A stretch of 64,000 nucleotides of DNA from contig JAHLKD010000072.1 in NCBI GenBank assembly GCA_025526935.1, positions 124,001 through 188,000 on the forward strand, written 5' to 3'. Made by a program: the position numbers and the translations under genes. The DNA is from Cladochytrium replicatum. Lineage: Eukaryota; Chytridiomycota; Chytridiomycetes; Cladochytriales; Cladochytriaceae. Each line of letters opens with the position of its first letter. The stretch's first letter is position 1. Below the pieces are notes generated by a model that was not told the origin of the DNA, did no database searches, and was given only the letters and a program-made list of their open reading frames with translations. This document shows, one piece after another, positions 34,700-46,600 of this stretch.

Positions 34700-36560
34700 C
34701 AGCGTTCCAGCCAACCATGCCAGGATAGCCCAAACGGAAGCTCTCAAAACTCAAATGCCCTCGGAAAACGATCGAATAGGCAGGGAAATAGCCCGCCTTT
34801 CTGCTTCTATCGAGTCTCACAAGCGACTAAGAATGGATATCGCACAGCCATACCCTACTGTCAACCACCCGAACCCAGTTTGTTCGCCTTGGCACCAAAC
34901 TAGTTCGGTCGCCTAAAATCCAGCTGTGCCAACATCTGAAAGCAGTCTCACATTCTCAGAACCCAGAGTAAACCCATAGCCATATTGTCCAGTTATTCCC
35001 AGTAGACGCTAAAGCAGCTTGTCTATTACTTCCAGCACAAACAAGATGCTTGTGATAAAGGATGGCGTTCAGTACACCAAGAAACGAAACACTCTGGTCA
35101 GATCTGAGGTACATCGTCACGCTTTTGAAAAACGGAAAATCTGGTAGATCCCTGCACATTAAAGCACATTGTTTATGTTTAAATAAGTTGCAGAACTTCG
35201 AGGCATTTCAACTCGAAAAACAATTGTGGTCCAAGGAGTTCAATTTTCTGTGTCTGCGAGTCGAACGCATATTCGAAACAGGTGGGTTTCAAATTGATCT
35301 ACTATTCCATCTCCTTAATATGTGTTTTAGATTCCAACAGGCTCAGGAATGTCTGCACCGACGATTCCTAAGCTACCACAAAACGGGCCAATTTGATGCT
35401 GAAGCCTATTGGAAGTCACCCGAGAATACAATGGAAGGTAAGTAGTACTTTTTGATTAAAGGATGATGATTAAAAGAATATTCAAGCGAAAGGCCAACCA
35501 AGCGAAGAAAGAAGTCCAATTATTGTAGGCACTATACTCGGTATGGTAATGCCAACAATTTCAAATATTCCTCCTCGCCTTCCCGGTTCATCCTTTCTTC
35601 TACGTCTGAAGCGAGCGTGGTGCTCGCGATGTTTTGGACGATTTTTGGGAGGAATGGAAGACTGACGATAGGATGACTGGGCGGATTGAGGTTAGGTGAA
35701 GTTTTCTTGTTTCTGATACTTTCCCGCAAGGTGCTTCCCCCTCGATTACGGTCACGTTTTTATGGAGTCACTATGTGTCGATTCATTTTCTGGGAACGGT
35801 AATGTGTGTCGTTTGAATTTCGGTGCGTTGGATCTCTAGGTCGTTGCAAGAATAGTGTGATGTGCCGGTACGTGCACGATCCAAAGCGTGGCGAACTGAA
35901 CTCGGTTTCTGAAGAGGACTTGCGATGTGTCGAGCGGATGTACGTTTCCCATACCCCAAATGATCACAACATGCCTGCTTGTGCACATTTTGAGTGTGGT
36001 GGGAAGTGCACCAATGGGGATTGCAAGTACCTTCACGTGAAATATCGCAGAGCAACGGTGTCTGCAGGGATTTCGCGACTGTAGAGTATCGCGAGAGTTG
36101 TTTGAAGTGCTCTCAGCGCCACATGTTTCGGTGCCCGACTTCGAAAGGTATGGGGAGTGTCCGAAGGAGAAATGCCGGATTCCCCCATGCTGTTGTGCCA
36201 TTGGCGGGTGAGCGTTTTGTTCACAGACCCAAAATCAGAGATCCCCAGAACGGTAATGACGATGAAGCCGCCGGGGATGACGAGAACTTGGAAACTCTAG
36301 CGTGGTTGTAGGAAGACTTGCGACCGGTATTTGACAGAGACGAGTCGGTCACTTCCGAAGGAGAGGAGGATGACGCACAGGAGGAAGCTGAATTCGTCGA
36401 AGATACTGGCGACTTTGTTGAGTTTGAAGATCAAGGATCGGACGAGGACTCTGATGCAGAGTGTGAAACGGACGACGGTGAAGAATATGTATATACCTGC
36501 AGGCCTCGAAGATGCGGATACTCCACCAAATCCAGTGCTCTTGGCAGACTGATTGCCTAG
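34700..36560 (+). pseudogene. ZC3H3/LEE1-like CCCH zinc-finger protein, frame-disrupted
   Basis: The region encodes a CCCH array like that of ZC3H3 (nuclear mRNA export and polyadenylation in animals). An N-terminal helix lies near 34760 and a YTKKRNTLVRS motif near 35070. Fingers follow from 35840 with CRYVHDPKRGE, CAHFECGGKCTNGDCKYLH, VCRDFATVEY, CSQRHMFRCP and YGECPKEKCRIP, and then an acidic tail (36330-36470). Between RRAT and VCRDF a two-base excess breaks the frame. The YGECPKEKC finger sits in another frame, bounded by a one-base loss and an extra C in a C5 run. An in-frame TAG (36309) separates two acidic stretches that otherwise continue. Family is fairly sure; coding status is not. 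Confidence 0.65.
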
Positions 36561-37453
36561 GCAAGACCTTGCCTTTTCTAGCCATCGTTTGATTCTATTC
36601 TTCTTTTCTTCCGTCCATCGTTTTTATGCCTGTCTGTTGTTTCTCGTGAAGATATCTTTGCACATCAATAAAATAATGGACAAAATAAACATTCGCTGAA
36701 ATTAGGCGGTGGTTGTGCCACAGTTGTGATTGATCTGTAAGCTAATCAAACTTTCATTTCTTGGTGATCGAGGTTGCAATTGCATGCTTGTTTCCGTATC
36801 AGACCAAACGGTTTGCGAAGATCCACAATGGGAAATGTCGAGAGGATTTTAGCCGAGATGAAGAACAGTCATTACTAGCATTTTCGTCACACATGGACAC
36901 TTTGATCACTTCTTGGCCGCGGCAGAACTGAAAGAACAAACTGGTGCGAATGTTTTAACTTCACAAAGATGATCTGGTACTTAAAATCTTCTACTGGCTG
37001 ACAGTTCATCACAGCAACAATGCAAAGCATTTGGAATGCACCCCCCAAGAAATAACCATTCGAAAAATACAACCTGACCTTTAGTTACAATTTTCAGAGA
37101 GCCTAACGAGCCACTGCACTCCGAATACAACGCTGCTAAAGTAATGGAGAAACCTGGAAAACACTCTACCAAAGGTTGCGGGAAATTTCAGCTGATCCAA
37201 AGAAAATCATTCTAAAGGATGATAAAAATCAGGCGAACACAATCCACGGTCCAAACAAAAATTTGACACCCACACTTGCAGAAGAACTCTTGCGTCCCAC
37301 AGCCAGTTTGTGCTTTTGGGTTTCTCTACAACTGGAACCACCAATTTGCAGTCGTATTCAGTGAACCACCAATTTGCGCTCCTATTCAGTACGCATTTCT
37401 CCCTTCGAATGCTCTGACCGAATCTCAACTTTGCCTCATCAGATTTGAAATAC
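36561..37453. other. Intergenic stretch with a short tandem duplication
   Basis: About 900 bases without a supported gene. Near 37340-37395 a 29-base unit containing CACCAATTTGC and TATTCAGT occurs twice in tandem. The stretch likely holds the promoter of the tetraspan gene. No other structure was seen. Confidence 0.5.
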
Positions 37454-40400
37454 ATGGCGTGGACGGTAATCCGACAGCAACAAGAGTCCCCAGAGCCCAT
37501 CCGGAACCGACAGGTTTCATCTCCGGCCAGAGAAAACCGCCCATTCTGGGTTTCTCGCACTTTTCTCCATTGCCTAAGTCTTGAAGTTGGGTCATATGTC
37601 ACCGCAATCATCGGTGCACTCTGGGCTTTACTTGGGGCCCTGGACGGATGCTTAACGCTGGCGAATAATCCGTCTTGGGATAATGCTGGTCTGAACATCT
37701 TTCGACCTCAGGTACCTGGCGGAGAGAGATTTTTCAGTCGAAACGGAACCAGCACTGTCCCTACTTCAAGTGGAGGTGGGGAATATATTGTCACTCCAGA
37801 TCTCGCCCCCGTTGCATTGTTTCTCGGCGTGGATGTGGTGCAGCTCATCTTTTGCATTGGGTTTGGGCTGATGTACTGCTGTGTGTGGCACCCAAAGTCG
37901 CTTTCTATGCTGCGAATACGCATTGCCGGAAGGGTAGCGCTTGCGCTTGTCCAAGTTTCATCGTTTGCAACTGCCGCCGCTCTCATTCAGACGAAGCAAG
38001 CTGCTGCAGTCCATGACGATAGACCTTCTGCAAGGAATCCCGGGCAAGGGGTTATGCGCTACAGTGTTGCCAATGCTGTGGTTATTGCAATATTTGCTGC
38101 ATTGGTTAATGGGTTTGGGGTGTACACACTTATGTGCATCAACTGGGCTCTGGAGTCAGACCAGAAGCCGACTTTGGAGATGGGACCCCGGAGTGCTACT
38201 ATCGAGCGACAACCGTCATTGCGGCAGGCCGAACGCTCTATAATGGTGGAAATTGGCAATCGAGGCGATTGGTGGGCGGCTCCTAGCACACTTCACCGGT
38301 CAGCGACTCTCCCAAGTCGATTCGCGCCACCATCGCCCGCTTTTGCGCCAGAAGACTATAGACTAACTCGACAATACGGTACTGTTTCTCGTATGGACGG
38401 TCTACGTGATGTAGATCGAAACGTTGCTGGAGATTGGGCTAGATCCAAACCTTCGATGGACAGATCGCGATCTCTGCCTCGAACCTGGGTAGACGGCCGT
38501 CCGATCAGCGAGGAACGATCAGAAGGGGCGACTTTAAGCCGCATCTATCCAAGTCCAGAGGGGAAGTACAGTATCGGAAGCAACCAGACCGACAGCCTCC
38601 AGCGTGCTGTCTTGGGAGTGATGAACCGAAGTAATACTTTGCAATCGCGGTCCACAAACCCGTCTACACTGATAAACGAACCTGGAAGCTTCCTTGCCTT
38701 GGAGCCTTGGCGTCAGAACATTTTCGAAAACAACAACCTATCGTCCCCGATAAATGCATACCCACCGCCTCCACCAATTCCTGGTGAGCATGTGCAGAAC
38801 ACCTCACCGCCTCAGTTCAGCAGCGTTGATCGCAGGAGAGGAATACGACTGAGGTCGCAGTCAGTTGACGAAACTCGGTCAGCTACAAACCCGATTTCTC
38901 CTCGATCTCCGAACGTCTCCGCACCTGGTACCCCGTCGCTTTCACGACGGGCACCGCCTCCAATGGCTTCCCCAGCATTCATGCAAAGAGTACATGAGCA
39001 ATCCAAACCACCAACGCCAACAGAAAGCCCTCGAACTCCAGCTGGCAGTAGTACGTGGCAAGTGAACACTGTCGAATCTGCAAGCGCAATCCGAACTTTC
39101 GAAGTGACAACGACTCCCACATTCAACGCGCAGCCCACTCCGAGACTTCAAGACCTCCCCCCACCTCCTCCCCCTATTGGAATGCCACCTCCTGCGCCAG
39201 TGCGCCAAATACCCCACGTAGAATTCTCTTCTACTGTTCAAACTTCTGAAGTGCCGCGTCGACGGTACTCTGAAATATACTCCACTTTGGACCGGTCTGA
39301 GTACGAAGCCAATCGTGGAATTGACTCGCTTCCACGTACAGATTCCCGGAGTCGTGCGAATGATTCATTGGGTAGATCAGACTCTCAGAGTCGCGCGGAA
39401 GATTCCATGGGGCGGTCAGACAGTAGAAGCAGAGCTTTTGATTCTCTGGGGAGGACGGATTCGCGTAGTCGTGCAAACGACTCACTTCCTCGATCAGAGT
39501 TTTCGACCTACCCACGATCGGACGGCTACACCAACACAATGTCGCCAACGACAACAATGACACGTTCCGAATTTGCTCCGACGCGATCTGCGGATACCAC
39601 GCTTTCGCGTTCAGAGGGGCAGTCGACCATGTCACCCAGCGATGCGACGAGCGACGGGGGCCGTGACGGGTACTTTGGAACGAGAGTGACCAGTGGGAAC
39701 ATGGAACGGGGAGACGGTCGTAGACAGAGTGTTGAATGGGAGGGGAAAAGCCAACAGACGTATAACTCACAGTCTTCGAATGCGCCGAAAATCGCTATTG
39801 CAGATCCTCTCGGCGCACCATCCAGCAGAGCGCACGAGCGGCAAATGAAGGAGGCAGCGCTTCATATGGCAGCCGAAGAGCAGATTTGGAAGCGTCCGTC
39901 CCACGAGGCAGCACCTTCTCAATCTGAGGGGATTAAGGTGCAGACAAAAGTTATTCAGCCCGCAGTTTCAACTGTTCCCCAGGTGCAGACCGTCGTTGTA
40001 CAACAGGCCGTTACCGAGACATCCACTGTTACGGCGACGCCACAGAGTACTTCACCGGACACACCCAACCGACCTGTTATATCTCCGCACATTGACCGCG
40101 CAAGCTTGATGACTCAAACGACAGGGACGAGCGGGACAGGACCAGCGCAGGAACGTGAGCGACAGCGACGGTTCGGGAGGGTGCTTGAGGAAGGGGAGGA
40201 AGCTGAGCGGGTTGAGCAATTGGGAATTCCTGTGTCGGGGAGCTCTGCGCGAACGTCGGATGCAAACCCGGTAGATTATGTCGATACTGTTTCGGAGCGG
40301 GATATATACGATGCTTATGACTGGACCTCGCAGCGTGATAGTACACCAGACGTGTCTCGAACGGTATCTTTCGCTTCTACTGCACCTGGGAGGGGAGACG

Positions 40401-40498
40401 TGTTTTCGGGACAGAGTCCGACCCCTCGGCCAGTCGGGCCAAACTTGACCGTGCCGCCAAAGAATGTTCGCCGTTTCCAAAAGGACCCGCTGAGCTAA
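37454..40498 (+). CDS. Tetraspan membrane protein with a long disordered tail, unknown family
   Basis: A single uninterrupted exon of about 1,014 codons from the first ATG (37454); an upstream spliced start is possible. Four predicted membrane segments lie in the first 230 residues: VTAIIGALWALLGALDGCL, VALFLGVDVVQLIFCIGF, ALALVQVSSFATAAALI and VVIAIFAALVNGFGVYTLM. About 780 residues of disordered Ser/Pro/Arg-rich sequence follow, with proline runs (PPPPPI) that could bind SH3 or profilin-like partners. Between 39323 and 39500 a 13-residue unit (DSLGRSDSRSRAN-like) repeats four and a half times and may be a phosphorylation or scaffold platform. I do not recognise the family. The topology recalls MARVEL-like or fungal polarity proteins, but that is only a resemblance. 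Confidence 0.7.
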   Translation: MAWTVIRQQQESPEPIRNRQVSSPARENRPFWVSRTFLHCLSLEVGSYVTAIIGALWALLGALDGCLTLANNPSWDNAGLNIFRPQVPGGERFFSRNGTSTVPTSSGGGEYIVTPDLAPVALFLGVDVVQLIFCIGFGLMYCCVWHPKSLSMLRIRIAGRVALALVQVSSFATAAALIQTKQAAAVHDDRPSARNPGQGVMRYSVANAVVIAIFAALVNGFGVYTLMCINWALESDQKPTLEMGPRSATIERQPSLRQAERSIMVEIGNRGDWWAAPSTLHRSATLPSRFAPPSPAFAPEDYRLTRQYGTVSRMDGLRDVDRNVAGDWARSKPSMDRSRSLPRTWVDGRPISEERSEGATLSRIYPSPEGKYSIGSNQTDSLQRAVLGVMNRSNTLQSRSTNPSTLINEPGSFLALEPWRQNIFENNNLSSPINAYPPPPPIPGEHVQNTSPPQFSSVDRRRGIRLRSQSVDETRSATNPISPRSPNVSAPGTPSLSRRAPPPMASPAFMQRVHEQSKPPTPTESPRTPAGSSTWQVNTVESASAIRTFEVTTTPTFNAQPTPRLQDLPPPPPPIGMPPPAPVRQIPHVEFSSTVQTSEVPRRRYSEIYSTLDRSEYEANRGIDSLPRTDSRSRANDSLGRSDSQSRAEDSMGRSDSRSRAFDSLGRTDSRSRANDSLPRSEFSTYPRSDGYTNTMSPTTTMTRSEFAPTRSADTTLSRSEGQSTMSPSDATSDGGRDGYFGTRVTSGNMERGDGRRQSVEWEGKSQQTYNSQSSNAPKIAIADPLGAPSSRAHERQMKEAALHMAAEEQIWKRPSHEAAPSQSEGIKVQTKVIQPAVSTVPQVQTVVVQQAVTETSTVTATPQSTSPDTPNRPVISPHIDRASLMTQTTGTSGTGPAQERERQRRFGRVLEEGEEAERVEQLGIPVSGSSARTSDANPVDYVDTVSERDIYDAYDWTSQRDSTPDVSRTVSFASTAPGRGDVFSGQSPTPRPVGPNLTVPPKNVRRFQKDPLS
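39323..39500 (+). repeat. 39-base in-frame tandem repeat (4.5 copies)
   Basis: Each 39-nt unit encodes a version of DSLGRSDSRSRAN. Copies differ at one to four residues and keep the Arg-Ser spacing. It is inside the tetraspan gene's tail. Confidence 0.9.
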
Positions 40499-40599
40499 TG
40501 ATGGTACTGTTTTGCTTTTCCATGTTTGTCCAGACGTAGAATGGGTACAGTTTTTAGAGTGTTGGCGTTCTAATTTTTTGCATGCATTCTTTTGCGTCT

Positions 40600-43350
40600 C
40601 CTGTTCCTTGCAACAGCTCTGGTTCCACCTGGGAACGAGCGGTTCTTCCATTTTGATTGTTTCAAGTATTTTTCAGTTATAGAGGTTGCGCGACGCAACA
40701 CTACTGTACTTCTTTCTGTTGTCAATACCACGATCATAGAGAATGGAATGCTTAGTGAAGATCAAGTTGTATCCAGCAATGCGGGCATCTGCGGATTAGC
40801 TTTTGTCATTGGTGCTAAAAATGTATGAGAGGATAACCCCTCCATGATGAATGAGCTTCATAAGATCATGCGTTTTTCTCTGTCTTTTGCCGCTTCATTT
40901 CAAACTTTGTCGTTGAGTCCGTGTAGGAGGCAGACATCCGACTTCAGGGCAACGATTTCGAACTGGTCAAGGGAACTTTAAGCATGGAGTTGAAAGGGAG
41001 GAGTCGGACAGAGATTTTGAAGAGAGGTACACGTGCGATGTCTTTTGGACAAACATAATGTGAACTTTGCGTCATTCCGGCAGGTTGTTGAAACTAGTCA
41101 GCGTTTGCTACCGCAGTTGCAGCGTCAGAACATGTGTGTGTCTCCGGTCGGCATGCTTGAGCAGTTAGAATGATGAATTTTTGTAGTAACTATCATCTCG
41201 GGATCAAAGTGATCTTGTTGGACCCGCTTTAAACATTTGAAAGGCTGACCTGAAGTCTTTCGAAGTGTTTAATATACATTGGTAATAACAAAAATTTCTG
41301 CTTCAAATTCTGTCTATGTAGAAACGTTCAAGATGTTGGATAAGGTTCCTTTTAGCGTCACCAAATTCACTACGAAGACGATTTCAACCCGCTAATGTGA
41401 AGAATCAGATAAAGGTTCCCTCCTACCGCAAACTCTCCTCAGGATACAGAATACGTTTTGGAAGTTCCCTTAGTTTTGGCGCGTCACGTTGCACTTCTTT
41501 CGGTTGCGGCCAAACCATCACTCTTTTCGGAACCAAACCAAATTATCGACATGTCATCGCTCCCGTTTGATAGAGAGACTCTTTGGAAATTTTAGACATG
41601 GTCGCGCCATTCTGCCGTACATTCCTGAGCTGTCGGACATTGGAGTGTGTATATTGCTCGATAAGCCAGAGTGGTATCTATCTTACATCTGTAATGTCTC
41701 ATCTCAACCAGAGTCCAATCCTGAAACATGTTCTGGGCCGCTCTCTGAATTTTCCAAGTGTATAGGCTCTGCTCTCCTTGCCATTTCAACAACCACAAAA
41801 GCGTTGATACGTTGTTCGTGAAAAACGCTACGCTTTCCCACACTCACCTAACAAGTGTCGCTGCACCCAACGTCCATCTCGAGGTTGCGACGACCGACAC
41901 TAACCTCAATATCAGCTTGCCAGTACATAGGATTCTTCTGCATATATTGGGACATGAAAGTAAGAAGTCAATCAAGATCTCGTCAGAAATGTTTTAAAAA
42001 GTCGTCAGACCAATGAAGGGCAGAAGTCAATATGTTGAATGAGTTACACAGAATGGGTTCAGGCTAGAACAGGCGGACGCAGCGTCGGAAATGACTGGGG
42101 GGAACATGGTATGATCATGCAACCACCCTCGACAGTCTATTAATATGTATTGCAGGAACAAGCTGGGTCAACCTTGCTCGAGCACCAGCCCGCGTCACTC
42201 AGCATTCCTCGCGAAAGCTTCAAAGTGTTATTGCCAGACGTCACCAACAGCAACAACAACAGCAAAATAATCTGGCACTGTCTCAGACCATCAATCGGTC
42301 GTCGTCCACCTTGTTCAAAGAGCTAGCTTGAATCGTTCGAGAAACGAGCGAAAATTTCGGTGGAGGTAGCCAGCAAGCTCCGGTAGTTTCACCACGCACG
42401 TCCGTTCAAAGCTCACCGGGGTAAAGTCCGGGAGTCAACAGGCGACCAAGTAACTATCCACGAAGTCTTGTGAAAGAGCATTCTTAAACATCTCAAATGG
42501 GACCGCCAAGAATGTTTAATCCCCTGAGAAAGGTTTCGAGCATTCTTGGGTAGTCACTCGGAATTGAGGACATGAACAACGTAGATGACTTGTGAGTTTC
42601 GTTTCTCATTTCGGACCGCTCGATGAATGACCATTATGTGAAACTCTAAAGTCCGAATTCTCCGATGACGTGGTCCAAGCCTTGAAGATGGGGAGCTCTC
42701 TGAAAAGTTCATGATGCAATTCGGGACGCAAGTTCGAACCATGAACAACCTCCGCATGGCTGTTCTGAATAACGGAATGGGAGATGTCTTTCGTCCTATC
42801 GTCGTAAAGGCGAAACGAGGTGAACAAGACGATGGTGAAGATGCTGAGGCGATTGTAGATATAACCGCAAGAACTATCGCTGATCGAGCAGACAGTGTGT
42901 GCTCTGTACTCGAAAGATCTTACGGGTGCGGTCGTGCTCTTGACCTCCAAAGAGTTTGCAAAGTATGGATCCTACAGATCTGCAAACAGTATTAAGCCAA
43001 CGTGAGAAGGAATAAATGCACTGGAACGTGTTTTTGACAGCGTTATTCAGAACTCATTGGACACTGTGTTCGATCAGCAGAGCTTCACTTTACGGATAAT
43101 CGCAAACAGTTTGAGCAGGTTCGGAACAAGCTTCCAAAACCAGCTAGGTGACGCTATCCTCAATGAAGGTCTGTCGAAGCACACAGCGGTATAGAAGCTG
43201 ATGCGAAAGCTTTCAAGATTGTGGTTTCTCAAAGATACAGCTATGATGGGACACCCTACAACCCAAGGGGACCGCTGATGCTGTAGAGGAAGGCTTCGGT
43301 GCAGTTCGTGGAACATCGGTGGACGTTTTTCGTACTTCATAGGGTTGTAT
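40600..43350 (+). pseudogene. Unresolved fragments, perhaps one decayed helical-protein gene
   Basis: Open stretches appear in changing plus-strand frames: VARRNTTVLLSVVNTTII (40690), DIRLQGNDFELVKGTLSMEL (40935), EVPLVLARHVALLSVAAKPS (41461), EKFMMQFGTQVRTMNNLRMA (42703) and VFDSVIQNSLDTVFDQQSF (43034). The last, together with LSRFGTSFQNQLGDAIL, has the helical style of the EDC4/Ge-1 decapping scaffold C-terminus, but I cannot confirm that. Many stops remain between pieces, and no continuous reading was found. There is a short CAACAACAACAGC run near 42245. Nothing here looks like a transposon or virus. Confidence 0.35.
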
Positions 43351-43681
43351 TAGAGATAAAAAGAATACATCATTGTTAGTTCACAGAATTGGTGCATGCA
43401 AAGCGGTTCTGGTTGTACGTCGCAGAGAAGAATAAAACAAAGTAGGCATAACCACACATAACGACATTAACACGGCAAATCTCCTCACAATGGTGCAAGA
43501 TGAACCAACCGCAAAAGAAACGGTCCCAAAAAAACATTAAGATCGACCATGAAAAGCTCACCTAATAATCCATCTGGACTATCACCTGCTTGGAACTCAA
43601 CTAAAACTCATAAAACTAGTACTGAAACAGGAGAAAAGAGGTGCAGGGAAGAACAACAAATACCCCTACCACAAAATGCTT

Positions 43682-46600
43682 CTACGCTGCAGCCCGCGTA
43701 TTCAGTTTTGCCATATCCCTTGAAATTGGAAGACCAACTTCAAACGTTAGGTATTTCGCAAGATCGCCCAACCTGGTTGTTACCGCTAGCTCATAAACCC
43801 GGCTCGGGTCTGACTGCTGAGTGCTGGGCTTGATGTTGAGTTCCAATCCCGGTGTTGCGCTTCTGAAAGTCCCATCTTCTTTCAGACCTTCGTAATTCAC
43901 CACCTGAGATATCACAGCTTTGATAAACAGCTGTTCAGTTCCATCCATTAACTCTGGAGGAAGCTGTCGACAATATGTCTTTCGATTCAGCTCGCGTACA
44001 CTTAGCACCCCATTCAGTCCGAACATTGATATCACACCAGGGTTCATCCGCGAACGGTTATGGCCGTTCGGTGGGATGAATTCTAACAAGTCCCGAGGGC
44101 CATTCGGAGCAATGTTCGATGGATGCATTTTTTTCTCATTTGGAAGTTCGGATCTAGTGTCGAGTGCAACACGAAAGTCCGGTGCCCTTTCTCCGAATTG
44201 GTCACCTTGCTTGTCCGTGACAACTGTGGTTGCCACCCATCGCCTGGAGTCAGAGTAGACTGGTCCGAATTCCAAGCAGTCCGATCCCTTCTCGACGGTG
44301 TGCATACAATAGTGGATAATCGGGTCTCTAGGGCTAATTGCCAGCTTGGCGTTCACCAAAGTCAAATCATCGCTTATTCCAGTACCAGGAAGCCGGATGA
44401 ATTGTTGAAAGCCGTGGTTAAGCAGCACATGCTCCAGATCTTGTGCCGTGCAGTCAAGATCGGAATATATTGCTGAAGACACTCCTTTATCAGCAGCGTT
44501 CACAAACATTTTCCGCTTGGGACGCTGGCCTGTTTTCGTGTGGTCCACTTTTGTTCTTCGTTTCCCTATTTCAGCTCTGGTATTACTTTGGCCACTGTCT
44601 GGTGTGCTCTCTTTTTTTTGTTTGGTAGGCTCTACCTCTGTTTCGTTGTGTTCATCGTGCCACTTCTCTGACGCTCCAGGGTCCACAATGTTTGATTCTT
44701 GTGCCCCTGATTCGGTCCCTTTAAAACCACCCTCGCCATCCCATTTTTCAGCAGAAATTTCATCAATTGGTCGATCGCTCCGCAGTTTAAGGCTATGCCT
44801 TTTCCTTTGCTGAGAAACTAATGCTTCTTCCAGATTTGCAATGCTTGAACTTTTCAAAGCTCCATATGCTAAGCTTTTTGGGAGGTTTACCACATAGAAT
44901 CTATATAACTATTGGTTCAGTAGGTGCTAGATCATAACAGATAATTCAAACCTTCCGAATCGAAGAGTTAGCTGCGAAACAGAAAATGCTCTCCCAAAAG
45001 CGTCCAAGGCCTTCACATACGTTGGCTGCCGTACATAGCCTTGGGGGTCAACCTGGAATTGACGTAAACATTAAATAAGACATCACGCACGAGAAACAGC
45101 ATGGCATACCGTCGCTAACAAACTGCACTGATTGTAAAAATGGCGCATAAACCTGGAAGCGGCTATGGAATCGAGCCATTCCTTGGTACCAAGCACAGGA
45201 GAAATGAGTTGAACGTCATGGGCTGGCAGTTGGGTGTGGCGAGCGGCTTTCATTTCTAATCGACGCTTGAAACCAACCGTATCTTGATCGCCTAAGGCAC
45301 CTTCGAAGAGAAGAAGGCCACTCCCAGTCACGTACGTGGTTCCAGAGCGACCAAACCCACCAGCCCTGAGCAACTCCTCGCTGAGTAGGCGTGCGACATG
45401 AATAACCGACTGAAAGATAATAATAATAAGCTTAGGGAAAATTGATTAATATCTACATGTTAGCTCACCTCAATAACGTGTGGCAGCCCAACAACGGAAA
45501 ATACTATGCGAGGCTCGCGCCAGATAGAGTCGGATGCAAATGCATCTGTTAAAGACCTGATCTTGCAGTCCTTTTCAGACACGCCAGCGCGTCGAAGTAA
45601 CAGGTTCCCATAGTACTTTCTACAAATTTTATAACTTCGATAAGGCATACATATGAGGAGTGATGGTAATTTCACTTACATGATTTCGTCCAGATCATGA
45701 GCATCCACCGCAATAGGTTGGGGAATTCGGACAATTTTCTCTTGCATCTTGGTTGTTTGGTCAAAGAAGCAAGTCGATAAATCCCCTCCCGATAGAGCAA
45801 GATTGTGTTTCATGACATTAACCAAATTTAGAAGGTTCCGAACCTGTGCCTCGCTAAGTTTCACCTGTGGTCGTCCAGAATTGAACGGGTCAGCAATGAC
45901 GAAGTCCTTCTCGAGCCGGATCGTCTCATGAATTCTATCAATGACTGCTAGAACGAGCTCTCCCACTTGATCAACATTTGGTTGTTCCATGTGAGGATCG
46001 ATTTCAAAGTCTGAAAACGCACTCTCACGACAGTGATCGTACAATCCAGGGATATCGGATATGAGCCCGCACTTGATCCAATGCTGTATAACGGTGAAAC
46101 AAAACCAAAAGCATGGGAAATAGCCATCAGTCGGAGATGAACCTATCAGCCCACATGCTCGTGCCCAGCGAACAAGACAAATCAGTGCTGGGTGTAATGA
46201 AGTGGGGTATTTTCGTATGAAAGCCTGCAATAAACGAGCTTTCATGACTCCAGTTGGGTCGCAAACGATATCGGCGCCGCATCTGCGCAGTGATTCGTTG
46301 ATCGGTCGATACGTAATGACCGGGACACTGGCGGTCTCTTTTAGCACCACAGCATCATCACCATCGTCTGAAGCGAGCGCTTCCCGGATCTTGCGTAAGC
46401 GTAATATCCGTTCCTCTTCGGACACCTCTCTGAGTCGTCCATCCTTTCGTATCATCAGGCATAGATCTATATCAGAAGAATCTGAAGAAATTCCTGGTAT
46501 TGCGGACGATCCGAACATGAGGAACTCCATGGAACTCTCCGGACCTCGAATTTGAGTCTCAATTTCCCGCCTGACTACATCTCTAGCGAAATAATCTGCA

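Noticed and set aside
23371-36311. Nuclear reassignment of TAG to an amino acid, because several frames continue past TAG
   Set aside because: Clear genes end in TAG (CPSF30 at 55162; the fusion at 43682), and long Gln-rich genes contain no internal TAG. The TAG at 23371 and the one at 27000 sit at splice-acceptor-like sites.
44901-44951. Two in-frame TAGs at the exon 6-7 junction of the fusion read as sense codons
   Set aside because: A 51-base GT-AG intron with a CTGAAC branch-like site, using the TATATAG acceptor, removes both and keeps frame.
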